From Streptomyces sp. WM6378 (GTDB lineage: Bacteria; Actinomycetota; Actinomycetes; Streptomycetales; Streptomycetaceae), in assembly GCF_001279695.1 (NCBI RefSeq), contig NZ_LGDD01000024.1, positions 62,001-126,000 of the forward strand: DNA of 64,000 nt, given 5' to 3'. Shown here piece by piece: positions 43,170 to 51,567 of the stretch. The notes beneath the pieces are model-generated. The model ran no database searches and was not told the origin of the DNA. It worked only from the letters and a program-made list of their open reading frames with translations. The position numbers were made by a program, and so were the translations under genes. The stretch's first letter is position 1, and the number at the start of each line of letters is the position of its first letter.

Positions 43170-43182
43170 GAGCCGCCGGCGT

Positions 43183-43968
43183 TCAGTCCCGGCCCTCGAA
43201 CGCGCCGTGCCGGCCCGCCCCCGCCGCGAACCTCGCCGCTCCCTCGGCCGCCTCCTCCAGAGCCTGGGCGCCGTGCCGCACCTCGCCCAGCAGGGCTTCC
43301 GGCTCGGTGCGGCCCTCCTGTTCCAGCAGGGACATCCGGTCGTGGCGCAGGCACGTCTGCGGGAAGGCGGCGATCTCCGCGGCCAGCCGTTCCGCGGCCG
43401 CGCGGGCGGTGCCGCTCGGCACGATCCGGTCGGCGAGGCCGATGGCGCGGGCCTCGGCCGCGTCCACCGGCCGCCCGGTGAGTACGAGGTCCATGGCGCG
43501 ACCCGCCCCGATGAGCCTCGGCAGCCGTACCGTGCCGCCATCGATCAGGGGCACCCCCCAGCGGCGGCAGAAGACCCCGAACACGGCGTCCTGCTCCATC
43601 ACCCGCAGATCGCACCACAGCGCGAGTTCGAGGCCGCCCGCCACGGCGTGCCCGGCGACGGCCGCGATCACCGGCTTGGAGAGCCTGAGCCGGGTGGGGC
43701 CCATCGGGCCGTCGCCGTCCTCGGTGACCGTGTTGCCGCGTTCGGTGCCGATCGCCTTGAGGTCGGCGCCCGCGCAGAACGTGCCGCCCTCGCCCCAGAG
43801 CACCGCCACCGCGGCCTGCTCGTCGGCCTCGAAGGCGCGGAAGGCGTCGGCCAGGGCCTTCGCGGTCGGGCCGTCCACCGCGTTGCGCACGCCGGGCCGC
43901 GAAAGGACCACCGTCGTGACCGGACCGTGCCGTTCGCTGCGTACCGCTGGAGCCGTCTCGTCAGTCAT
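43183..43968 (-). CDS. enoyl-CoA hydratase/isomerase family protein (crotonase)
   Basis: A 261-residue crotonase-fold enzyme. The two oxyanion regions are GGTFCAGADLKAIG near residue 61 and AGHAVAGGLELALWCDLR near 104; the position of one usual acidic catalyst is occupied by Gly/Val in FCRRWGVPLIDGG, so it may not be a classical hydratase. ATG at 43968 begins MTDETAPA. It is divergent from the NTF2-fold gene with 83 bases between. Pathway unknown. Confidence 0.85.
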   Translation of the reverse strand: MTDETAPAVRSERHGPVTTVVLSRPGVRNAVDGPTAKALADAFRAFEADEQAAVAVLWGEGGTFCAGADLKAIGTERGNTVTEDGDGPMGPTRLRLSKPVIAAVAGHAVAGGLELALWCDLRVMEQDAVFGVFCRRWGVPLIDGGTVRLPRLIGAGRAMDLVLTGRPVDAAEARAIGLADRIVPSGTARAAAERLAAEIAAFPQTCLRHDRMSLLEQEGRTEPEALLGEVRHGAQALEEAAEGAARFAAGAGRHGAFEGRD

Positions 43969-44051
43969 GGCGCCAGCGGTAGCACGGGTCGCCAACCAGC
44001 CACAAGTGCAGGGCTCTTGGCGTTCCGGGCCCGCTGGCACAGACTGAACCG

Positions 44052-44531
44052 ATGACGCAGCGCGTGGATCTCGGGACCCTGCTCGACCGTTTGGCCATCG
44101 ACGAACTCATCACCGGATATGCCGCGGCCGTCGACGACGGGGACTGGACCGCCTACCGCGCCCTGTTCGCCGCCGACGGCCGCGCCGACTACCGCCCGGC
44201 GGGCGGCATCGAGGGCCCGGCGCAGGAGGTGGCCCGCTGGCTCGCGGAGACCATGCGGCTCTTCCCGGTCCGCCAGCACCTGATCACCAACCGGCTGCTG
44301 ACCCTCCAGGATCTCGGCGGCTACCCGGGCGACCGGGCCGAACTGCGCGCCGACTACCTCAACCCGATGTGCTTGGGCGCCAACGGCGACGGCACCCCGC
44401 CCACGCCCGACTTCGAGGCCGGCGGTCGCTACACGTTCTCGCTGGTCCGCACGGACGCGGGCTGGCGGCTGCGGTCGGTGACCGTGCACGAGAAGTGGCG
44501 GCGGATGTCGGGGGCGCTCGCCGGGGGCTGA
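44052..44531 (+). CDS. SnoaL/NTF2-fold protein
   Basis: A 159-residue nuclear-transport-factor-2-like protein. The start MTQRVDLGTLLDRLAIDELI and the segment YAAAVDDGDWTAYRALFAAD are typical of the SnoaL_4 subgroup, and HEKWRR closes the fold. Such proteins include small dehydratases, cyclases and hydrolases of secondary metabolism, but no pathway genes surround it. Confidence 0.8.
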   Translation: MTQRVDLGTLLDRLAIDELITGYAAAVDDGDWTAYRALFAADGRADYRPAGGIEGPAQEVARWLAETMRLFPVRQHLITNRLLTLQDLGGYPGDRAELRADYLNPMCLGANGDGTPPTPDFEAGGRYTFSLVRTDAGWRLRSVTVHEKWRRMSGALAGG

Positions 44532-44642
44532 GCGCGCGGGCGGGACGCGCCGGGCGCCGGGCCGTCTGTGCGCGGCGACGCCCGACCCGCACACTGGCAG
44601 GGGGAACCCAACGGATCACGGGGGCGGGCAAGGAGGCGCGGC

Positions 44643-46214
44643 ATGCGGATTCCGGTCGGCCGTCACACACCGCGTCTGAGTTCCGCCTGGTGGCGCGGGG
44701 CGGCCGCGGTGCTCGCCGGGGCGCTGCCCTCGCTGGCCTTCCCGGCGCCCTCGCTGTGGTGGTTCGCCTACGTCGCCCTCGTGCCCTGGCTGCTCCTGAT
44801 CCGTTCCGCCGGCAGCGTGCGGCGGGCCGCGCTCGACGGCTGGCTCGGCGGCATCGGGTTCATGCTCGCGGTGCATCACTGGCTGCTGCCGAGCCTCAAT
44901 GTCTTCATCGTGGTCCTGGCCGCTCTGCTCGGGCTGCTGTGGGCGCCGTGGGGCGTCCTGGTGCGCTCGACGCTGGGCGGCGGGCCCTCCGTTCTGCGCG
45001 CGCTGGCCGCCGTCGCGGTGGTGCCCTCGGGCTGGCTGATGGTGGAGCTCGTCCGGTCGTGGCAGGGGCTCGGCGGGCCGTGGGGGCTGCTCGGCGCGAG
45101 CCAGTGGGAGGTCGCTCCGGCGCTCCGGCTGATGTCGGTGGGCGGGGTGTGGCTGGTGAGCCTGCTCGTGGTGGCGGTCAACACCGCCATCACCCTCTGT
45201 GTGGCGCTCCCCCCTGTGCGTACCGCCATGGTGTCCGTCCTTGCGGTGTGCGCCCTCACCGCCGGAGCGGTGTGGATGTGGGCTCCGCACATGCAGCGGG
45301 ACGGCCGGATCAGGGTCGCCGTGGTGCAGCCCGGTGTGATCGAGAACGGGGATGCCCGGTTCGCCCGCAGCGAGGCGCTGACCCGTGCGCTGGCCGGGCA
45401 GCACGTGGATCTCGTCGTGTGGGGAGAGAGCAGTGTCGGGCAGGATCTGAGCGCCCGGCCGGACCTGGCCGCGCGGATCGCGAAGCTGTCCGAGGACCTG
45501 GGCGCGGACATCCTGGTGAATGTGGACGCGCGCAGGTCCGACAAGCCGGGGATCTTCAAGAGCTCGGTCCTCGTCGGGCCCGGGGGTCCGACCGGGCAGC
45601 GCTACGACAAGATGCGGCTCGTGCCGTTCGGCGAGTACATCCCGGCGCGTTCGCTGCTCGGCTGGGCGACCTCGGTCGGCAAGGCGGCGGGCGAGGACCG
45701 ACAGCGGGGCACGACGCCCGTGGTGATGACGCTGCCGTCCGCGGTACGGGTGGGGCCGCTGGTGTGCTTCGAGTCCGCGTTCCCCGACATGAGCCGTCAT
45801 CTGGTGCGCATGGGCGCCCAGTTGCTCATCGCGCAGTCCTCGACCTCGACGTTCCAGGACACCTGGGCGCCCGCCCAGCACGCCTCGCTGGCCGCGCTGC
45901 GCGCCGCCGAGACGGGCCGCCCGATGGTCCACGCGACGCTGACCGGCATCAGCGCGGTCTACGGCCCCGCAGGCGAGCGGATCGGCAACTGGATCGGCAC
46001 GTCCGCGAGCACCTCCGCGGTGTACGACGTGCCGCTCGCCACCGGCACCACCCCCTTTGTGCGGCTCGGCGACTGGGCGGTGTACTCGGCGCTCGGCGCC
46101 CTCGCCCTGTTCTGCGCGGCCGAGGGCGTGCGTGCGCTCAGGAGGCCTGCTCCAGGGCCTCCCGCACCACCCTCTCGCACAGCTCATGAGTCGCCAGCGC
46201 GTCCTGCGCGCTGA
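44643..46214 (+). CDS. lnt: apolipoprotein N-acyltransferase
   Basis: A 523-residue membrane enzyme that adds the third acyl chain to lipoprotein cysteines. Several transmembrane segments precede a nitrilase-like domain with the catalytic triad: Glu in VVWGESSVGQD, Lys in YDKMRLVPFGEYIP and Cys in GPLVCFESAFPDM. Start ATG at 44643 follows AAGGAGG. Streptomyces can carry two Lnt homologues. Its last 77 bases overlap the convergent Gfo/Idh gene, and its C-terminal tail is Pro/Ala-rich. Confidence 0.9.
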   Translation: MRIPVGRHTPRLSSAWWRGAAAVLAGALPSLAFPAPSLWWFAYVALVPWLLLIRSAGSVRRAALDGWLGGIGFMLAVHHWLLPSLNVFIVVLAALLGLLWAPWGVLVRSTLGGGPSVLRALAAVAVVPSGWLMVELVRSWQGLGGPWGLLGASQWEVAPALRLMSVGGVWLVSLLVVAVNTAITLCVALPPVRTAMVSVLAVCALTAGAVWMWAPHMQRDGRIRVAVVQPGVIENGDARFARSEALTRALAGQHVDLVVWGESSVGQDLSARPDLAARIAKLSEDLGADILVNVDARRSDKPGIFKSSVLVGPGGPTGQRYDKMRLVPFGEYIPARSLLGWATSVGKAAGEDRQRGTTPVVMTLPSAVRVGPLVCFESAFPDMSRHLVRMGAQLLIAQSSTSTFQDTWAPAQHASLAALRAAETGRPMVHATLTGISAVYGPAGERIGNWIGTSASTSAVYDVPLATGTTPFVRLGDWAVYSALGALALFCAAEGVRALRRPAPGPPAPPSRTAHESPARPAR

Positions 46215-47043
46215 GCGTCTTGCCCGCCCGCACGGCGTCGAGGAAGGCGAGGACGGACTGCTCGATGCCGCGCTGGCGGGCGACGGGCACCCAGTCGCCG
46301 CGGCGGCGCACGGTCGGCTGGCCCTTGTGGTCCACGACCTCGGCGAGGTTGAGGACCTGGCGCTTGGTGTCCTGCCCGGAGACCTCCAGGATCTCCTCGG
46401 TGGACCCGTTCATCCGGTTCATGGTGCCGATCGCGGTGAACCCGTCGCCCGAGAGCTGGAGGACGACGTGCTCCATCAGCCCCTCGCGCACGCGGGCCCG
46501 TACGACGGTGTGCTCGATCTGTCCCGGCACCAGGAAGCGGAGCGTGTCCACGACATGGATGAAGTCGTCGAGCACCAGGGTGCGCGGGTCCTCGGGCAGC
46601 CCGACGCGGTTCTTCTGCATCAGGATGAGCTCGCGGGGATGGTCGGCGCACTGGGCGTAGCCGGGCGCGAGGCGCCGGTTGAAGCCGACGGCGAGGCTGA
46701 CGCCGCGCTCCTCGGCGAGCGCCACGAGCCGCTCGGAGTCGGCGAGTTCGTACGCCAGCGGCTTGTCGACATAGGTCGGTACGCCCGCTTCGAGCAGCCG
46801 GGCCACGATTTCGGGGTGCACCGCGGTCGGCGCGTGCACGAATGCCGCGTCGAGGTCCTGCGCGAGCAGCGAGTCGAGGTCGGTGTGGCGCTGCGCGGCC
46901 GGTATGTGGTGGGTGTCGGCCACCGCGGCCAGGGTGGCCGGGGTGCGGGTCTGCAGATGCAGTTCCGTGTCCGCCAGCGTGGTCAGAACCGGCAGATAGG
47001 CCTTCTGCGCGATGTCCCCGAGTCCGATGCATCCGACCTTCAC
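46138..47043 (-). CDS. Gfo/Idh/MocA family oxidoreductase
   Basis: A 301-residue NAD(P)-dependent dehydrogenase. The Rossmann start is KVGCIGLGDIAQKAYLPVL, and the EKP-type motif appears as YVDKPLAYELADSE near residue 91. The C-terminal domain includes HVVDTLRFL. Substrate is probably a sugar or cyclitol but cannot be named. It overlaps the FAD monooxygenase upstream by ATGA (47040-47043), so they are translationally coupled and controlled by the same divergent TetR gene. Its 3' end overlaps lnt. Confidence 0.87.
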   Translation of the reverse strand: MKVGCIGLGDIAQKAYLPVLTTLADTELHLQTRTPATLAAVADTHHIPAAQRHTDLDSLLAQDLDAAFVHAPTAVHPEIVARLLEAGVPTYVDKPLAYELADSERLVALAEERGVSLAVGFNRRLAPGYAQCADHPRELILMQKNRVGLPEDPRTLVLDDFIHVVDTLRFLVPGQIEHTVVRARVREGLMEHVVLQLSGDGFTAIGTMNRMNGSTEEILEVSGQDTKRQVLNLAEVVDHKGQPTVRRRGDWVPVARQRGIEQSVLAFLDAVRAGKTLSAQDALATHELCERVVREALEQAS

Positions 47044-48278
47044 GGGGTCTCCTTCTGCCGAGGGGTGTCCTGCTTCCTTGCCTGGTCAGCATACGTGCGC
47101 CCAGGCGGCTGCCAGGTGGCGATGTCCGCGAAGGAGCGGAGCGGGAAAGCAGGGCAAAGTACGGAGACCGCGCTGATCAGAGTGTTGCGGACCGCGATGC
47201 CCACCGGGTTGCGCAGCATGTTGATCCGTGCGGTCCGCTCCGACTTGCGGACGATGCCCATGGTGCGGGGCAGCCGCTCGGCGCTGTAGTGGGCGAGGCC
47301 GGTGGCGAGGTCGCCGTGCGGGTCCGCGTGGTGGGCCAGGACGATGGCGTCCTCGATGGCCTGGTTGCCGCCCTGGCCGAGCGTGGGCGCCATCGCGTGT
47401 GCGGCGTCGCCGATGAGGGCGACCCGGCCGCGGTGGTGGGCGGGCAGGGCCTCGGCCATCCAGTGGACGTCGTTGCGCAGCACCGGACCTCCCTCGGCCG
47501 CTTCGAGGACGGCCGGGATCGGGTCGTGCCAGGCGCCGAACAGCCGTCGCAGCTCGGCCAGTTCACCATCGGGGGCGCGCCCGCCGCGCGGTGTCCTGGC
47601 CGCCGCGTACGCGTAGAGGCGGCCGTCCTTGAGGGGCTGGGTGCCCCAGATGCGGCCGGGCCCCCAGGTCTCGTGCGGCGCGAAGGGCCGGCCGGGGTCG
47701 GGCACCACGACGCGCCAGGTGGTGAATCCGGCGTACGCGAGGTCGGGGTGGGCGGGGAACAGGGCCTTGCGCAGCACGGAGTTGATGCCGTCGGCGCCGA
47801 CGACCAGGTCCGCCTCGATGTCCCCCGTGGTGGTGCGCACCACGGCGGGGCGGTCGACTGCTCCGCGGTCGGCCAGTTCCGCCAACTCTCCGGTGCGCAG
47901 GGCTCCTTCGGGCAGCGCCGCCGCGAGGGTGTCGATCAGGGTCGCCCGGTGCAGCAGCACCATCGGGCCGCCGAAGGCCTCGGCCGCGGCCTGCGGATCG
48001 GTGCGGGAGAGCCAGCGGCCGCTCGGTGTGCGCAGGCCGCCCTCCCCCTGCCAGGCGGCGAGTGCCCTGACGGCGTCACCGAGGCCGGCGACATCGAGTG
48101 CCCGCTGGGCGTTGGGGGCGAGCCCGATGCCCGCGCCGACCGGCTTCAGCTCAGCGGCCCGCTCCAGAACGGTGACCCGCCAGCCCCGCCGGATCAGAGC
48201 CAGGGCGGCGGTGAGCCCGCCGATTCCGCCGCCGACGACCACCGCGCGGGATGCCCCGTTTCCGCTGCACACGTCCAT
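47040..48278 (-). CDS. FAD-dependent aromatic-type monooxygenase
   Basis: A 412-residue flavoprotein monooxygenase. The FAD-binding fold begins VVVGGGIGGLTAALALIRRG near residue 13; the DG motif VVGADGINSVLRKALF and the GD motif ALIGDAAHAMAPTLGQGGNQ follow, as in the PHBH/salicylate hydroxylase class. It should hydroxylate an aromatic or polycyclic substrate with NAD(P)H. It is divergent from the TetR gene and shares with it two palindromic operators. Together with the Gfo/Idh gene it forms a small inducible unit. Confidence 0.9.
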   Translation of the reverse strand: MDVCSGNGASRAVVVGGGIGGLTAALALIRRGWRVTVLERAAELKPVGAGIGLAPNAQRALDVAGLGDAVRALAAWQGEGGLRTPSGRWLSRTDPQAAAEAFGGPMVLLHRATLIDTLAAALPEGALRTGELAELADRGAVDRPAVVRTTTGDIEADLVVGADGINSVLRKALFPAHPDLAYAGFTTWRVVVPDPGRPFAPHETWGPGRIWGTQPLKDGRLYAYAAARTPRGGRAPDGELAELRRLFGAWHDPIPAVLEAAEGGPVLRNDVHWMAEALPAHHRGRVALIGDAAHAMAPTLGQGGNQAIEDAIVLAHHADPHGDLATGLAHYSAERLPRTMGIVRKSERTARINMLRNPVGIAVRNTLISAVSVLCPAFPLRSFADIATWQPPGRTYADQARKQDTPRQKETP

Positions 48279-48292
48279 GACGCCCCCTGTCG

Positions 48293-48334
48293 ACTACGCC
48301 TGTAGTGAGAAGCCAACGGTACTACAGCTGTAGT
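48293..48334. promoter_or_regulatory. two palindromic TetR operators
   Basis: ACTACAGCTGTAGT (48321-48334) is a perfect 14-base palindrome and ACTACGCCTGTAGT (48293-48306) is the same with a non-symmetric centre. They are 28 bases apart, between the divergent FAD monooxygenase and TetR genes. TAGATT at 48343 may be the TetR -10 box, placing its ATG near the transcript start. Confidence 0.75.
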
Positions 48335-48354
48335 GCGCGGGATAGATTGGCCCC

Positions 48355-48957
48355 ATGGCCGCACGCACCCCGGGCACCTCGCGTGCCGATCTCATCGCCG
48401 ACACCGCGCTCGCCCTGCTCACCGAGCGGGGCATGCGCGGCCTCACCCACCGGGCCGTCGACGAGCTGGCGGGGCTGCCGCAGGGCTCGACCTCCAACCA
48501 GGCGCGGACCCGCCAGGCGCTGCTCGAAGCGGCGGTCCGGCGGCAGGCCGAACGCGAGGCCAAGGTGCTCGTCCCGGCCGAGATGCCGGCACCCGGGAGC
48601 GGCCCCGACGAGCTGGCCGGCGCGCTGGCCCTGGCTCTGCACCGCCACCTCACCGGCCACCGCGAACTGCTCGTGTCCCGCTACGAGTTGGCCCTGGAGG
48701 CGACCCGGCGCCCGGAGCTCCGCGCGTACTACGACGCGGCCGGACGACAGTTCAGGGCGCCGCTCGTGGCTCTGATGAAGGCCGCGGGATCGAGCGCGCC
48801 CGAACGCCACGCGCTTTCCCTGATCTCGTTCAGCGAGGGCCTGATGTTCTCCTGCGTGGCGGGTTCCTACCACGCCGAGGTGCCGTCCGAGCCGGAGGTC
48901 CGGCGCGGCTTCACCGAGCTCCTTCGCGGCATGCTGGCCGGGCCGCCGCTCCGATAA
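48355..48957 (+). CDS. TetR family transcriptional regulator
   Basis: A 200-residue repressor. The N-terminal HTH is at residues 8-55 (RADLIADTALALLTERGMRG, then THRAVDELAGLPQGSTSN), the C-terminal part is a TetR_C-like ligand domain. It probably represses the divergent monooxygenase/oxidoreductase pair and itself through the operators at 48293-48334. The inducer is likely the substrate of the monooxygenase. Confidence 0.9.
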   Translation: MAARTPGTSRADLIADTALALLTERGMRGLTHRAVDELAGLPQGSTSNQARTRQALLEAAVRRQAEREAKVLVPAEMPAPGSGPDELAGALALALHRHLTGHRELLVSRYELALEATRRPELRAYYDAAGRQFRAPLVALMKAAGSSAPERHALSLISFSEGLMFSCVAGSYHAEVPSEPEVRRGFTELLRGMLAGPPLR

Positions 48958-48996
48958 CCGTTGGCTCCGGTCGAGGCCGTCGGAGAGGATGACGCC

Positions 48997-49533
48997 ATGA
49001 CGACCTCCGAAGTACCGCCGGCCGAGACGACCGAGCGCGACGAGCCCGCACTGGACGCGGCCGAGCGGGCCATGCTCGACGGCTGGCTGGAGTACCACCG
49101 CCGGACGCTGGTCTGGAAGTGTTCCGGGCTCACCGACGAGCAGCTCAAGCAGGCCGCCGTGCCGAGCTCGACGCTCACCCTGCTCGGCCTGCTGCGGCAC
49201 CTGACCGAGGTCGAACGCTGGTGGTTCACCACGGTGTTCGGCGGCGAGCCCGACGCCTGGGTGTACGGAACCGAGGAGGACCCGGACGGCGACTTCCACT
49301 TCGGCCCCGACGACACCTACGCGGACGCCCTTGCCACCTGGCAGCGCGAGGTCGCGACCGCCCGCTCGCACGCGGCCAAGCACGACCTGGACGACCTCAG
49401 CGTCGGCACCGCCCGCGGCGGGCAGCACTTCGGCCTCCGCTGGATCTACACCCACATGATCGAGGAGTACGCCCGCCACAACGGCCACGCCGACCTGATC
49501 CGCGAGGCGCTCGACGGCTCGACGGGCGACTGA
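48997..49533 (+). CDS. DinB/DUF664 family protein
   Basis: A 178-residue protein of the DinB-like four-helix-bundle superfamily. The metal-site histidines are in LRHLTEVERWWFTTVFGG near residue 67 and in YTHMIEEYARHNGHADLI near 151. Such proteins include thiol transferases; specific function is unknown. ATG at 48997 begins MTTSEVPP. It follows the TetR gene by 39 bases. Confidence 0.85.
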   Translation: MTTSEVPPAETTERDEPALDAAERAMLDGWLEYHRRTLVWKCSGLTDEQLKQAAVPSSTLTLLGLLRHLTEVERWWFTTVFGGEPDAWVYGTEEDPDGDFHFGPDDTYADALATWQREVATARSHAAKHDLDDLSVGTARGGQHFGLRWIYTHMIEEYARHNGHADLIREALDGSTGD

Positions 49534-49629
49534 GCCCACGGAAACGCGGAGGCGGCCGGGTCACTCGTGCGGGCCATTTATAGGCCCGTACTATCGCCCA
49601 ACTCCCGCCGTAACCAGCAGAGTTGCCAG

Positions 49630-50085
49630 ATGCACCGAACCAGGAACGCGCTGAAGCTCATGACGGCCGTGGCAGCCCTGACCGTCTGCGGATGCGTCTC
49701 GGGCTGCGTCTCCGTCGACGCCCGGACCGCACCAACCCAGCCGCCCGCCACCCCGCCCGCCCGGCAGCAGGGCGAGGTCGCTCCGCAGCCGCAGATCGTC
49801 CAGGCCCCGGCCCGCGAGGCCCTGGACACGGCCCTGCCCCCGGACGCCCCCTCCCCTTCGCCGCCCCCGCCGCCGAAGGCCGAGCAGCCGGAAGCGCCCC
49901 GTCCTCACCACCACCCCCGGGCCGAGCCGCCCAGGCACCACCCGGCCGCCCCCAGGAAGCAGCACCCCCGACCCGCCCCCGCGCCGCCCGCCTCGGGCGG
50001 CATCTGCGCGCTGGGCCAGGGGTACGGCGGCTGGCAGGCGGACAGCCCGGAGGCCCGCATCTGCCGTGAGGCATACGGCAATTGA
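49630..50085 (+). CDS. proline-rich lipoprotein
   Basis: A 151-residue probable lipoprotein. The signal MHRTRNALKLMTAVAALTVC is followed by a lipobox-like VSGC (an alternative Cys precedes it). The middle is a Pro/His-rich, extended region (APSPSPPPPPKAEQPEA) and the C-terminus is GICALGQGYGGWQADSPEAR, a short Cys-containing segment also seen at the end of other small Streptomyces secreted proteins. Function unknown. ATG at 49630 is chosen over earlier in-frame codons. Confidence 0.75.
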   Translation: MHRTRNALKLMTAVAALTVCGCVSGCVSVDARTAPTQPPATPPARQQGEVAPQPQIVQAPAREALDTALPPDAPSPSPPPPPKAEQPEAPRPHHHPRAEPPRHHPAAPRKQHPRPAPAPPASGGICALGQGYGGWQADSPEARICREAYGN

Positions 50086-50153
50086 CGATCCGTCACACTT
50101 GGCCGGGATTGACGGTGGGCCGCACGGCATCGAGCTGAGGGGCTGAGGGCGGG

Positions 50154-50627
50154 TCACATGGCGTCCACCTGCCGCTCAAGCCGCCGCAGCGCCTCGCGGA
50201 TGTCGTTCCCGTACGCGTCGTCGGACAGCGCGTCCAGGGCGGCGTGGGCCCGGCCGAGGTGGAGCCGGGCCTCCTCGGCGCGGTGCAGTTTCACATAGTC
50301 GGCTGCGAGGTTGAGGTGGAGGGAGGGGTAGAAGGCCCGCACCGCGAGCCAGGCGTGGTGCTCGGTGAGGCGCTCCTGGCTCAGGCCGTCGGCCGCCGCC
50401 AACGCCCTGAGATCCCAGGCCAGTTCGTCCCCCGTGTCGTCCTGCGCGTCCGCCATGTAGTGGGCCAGGGTGCAGCGGTGGAGCGCGTCGCCGTCCTCGC
50501 CGATCTCCGTCCACAGCGCTCCGAAGCGGTTGCGGGCCTCCTCGCGGTCCCCGCCGTGCAGCAGCATCATCGCTTGCCCGATCCGGGTCATCACGATGTC
50601 CCCCGGGGCTTCCTGCATGTCCGTCAC
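50154..50627 (-). CDS. small TPR-like protein
   Basis: A 157-residue mostly helical protein resembling a short tetratricopeptide array: IVMTRIGQAMMLLHGGDREE, then LHLNLAADYVKLHRAEEARL. GTG at 50627 follows GGTGGAGA; the frame extends to 50699 but without a better start, and ATG at 50618 is another option. It may mediate protein contacts. No partner is identifiable from its neighbours. Confidence 0.65.
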   Translation of the reverse strand: MTDMQEAPGDIVMTRIGQAMMLLHGGDREEARNRFGALWTEIGEDGDALHRCTLAHYMADAQDDTGDELAWDLRALAAADGLSQERLTEHHAWLAVRAFYPSLHLNLAADYVKLHRAEEARLHLGRAHAALDALSDDAYGNDIREALRRLERQVDAM

Positions 50628-50789
50628 CGCTGTCTCCACCAGTCGTCCAGTCGTCACGAAAAGCCGAACGGCTTCGACGCTATCCGCCGCCACTGACAAT
50701 CGGCCTCAGGCTCGGGCGGGGTCCCGGGGCTGTCAGCCGGACGCCGTCACAACGCCCTGCCGACGATCACGCCCCTCGGCCGGTCCGCC

Positions 50790-51473
50790 TCAGCCCAGGT
50801 TCGGCACGCGCCAGTCGATCGGGGCGTGGCCCTGCGCCGCGACCGCCTCGTTGATCTGCGTGAACGGGTGCGAGCCGAAGAACTTCTTGGCCGAGAGCGG
50901 CGAGGGGTGCGCGCCCTTGACCACCACGTGGCGCTCCTCGTCGATCAGCGGGAGCTTCTTCTGCGCGTAGTTGCCCCACAGCACGAAGACCGCCGGGTCG
51001 GGCCGCGAGGCGACCGCGCGGATCACCGCGTCGGTGAACTTCTCCCAGCCCTTGCCCTTGTGCGAGTTGGCCTCGCCGGAGCGCACGGTGAGCACCGCGT
51101 TGAGCAGCAGGACGCCCTGCTCGGCCCACGGCATCAGATAGCCGTTGTCCGGGATGTCCAGGCCGAGCTCGTCGCGCATCTCCTTGTAGATGTTGCGCAG
51201 CGACGGCGGCGTCTTGACGCCGGGCCGCACCGAGAAGCACAGGCCGTGACCCTGGCCCTCGCCGTGGTACGGGTCCTGGCCGAGGACCAGGACCTTCACC
51301 TTCTCGTACGGCGTCGCGTCCAAGGCCGCGAAGACCTCCTCGCGCGGCGGGAAGACGGGGCCCTTCGCCCGCTCCTCCTCGACGAACGCGGTGAGCTCCT
51401 TGAAGTACGGCTTCTGGAGCTCCTCGCCGAGGACGCCCTGCCAGGACTCGGGCAGCATGGCGATATCGGTCAC
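50790..51473 (-). CDS. ung: uracil-DNA glycosylase, family 1
   Basis: A 227-residue enzyme that removes uracil from DNA, starting base excision repair. Motif GQDPYH is at residues 65-70 (Asp67 activates water), and AHPSPLSAKKFFGSHPF near residue 190 contains the catalytic His and Leu intercalation loop. Length and motif spacing are standard. It lies alone on the reverse strand. Confidence 0.96.
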   Translation of the reverse strand: MTDIAMLPESWQGVLGEELQKPYFKELTAFVEEERAKGPVFPPREEVFAALDATPYEKVKVLVLGQDPYHGEGQGHGLCFSVRPGVKTPPSLRNIYKEMRDELGLDIPDNGYLMPWAEQGVLLLNAVLTVRSGEANSHKGKGWEKFTDAVIRAVASRPDPAVFVLWGNYAQKKLPLIDEERHVVVKGAHPSPLSAKKFFGSHPFTQINEAVAAQGHAPIDWRVPNLG

Positions 51474-51567
51474 GTCAACAACCTCCGTGGGACATTCGGT
51501 TACCGCACCCTCGGTGCGGAATTCAGAACCTACCGGCCACCACTGACAACGCCGTCCGCGCCCGCCC

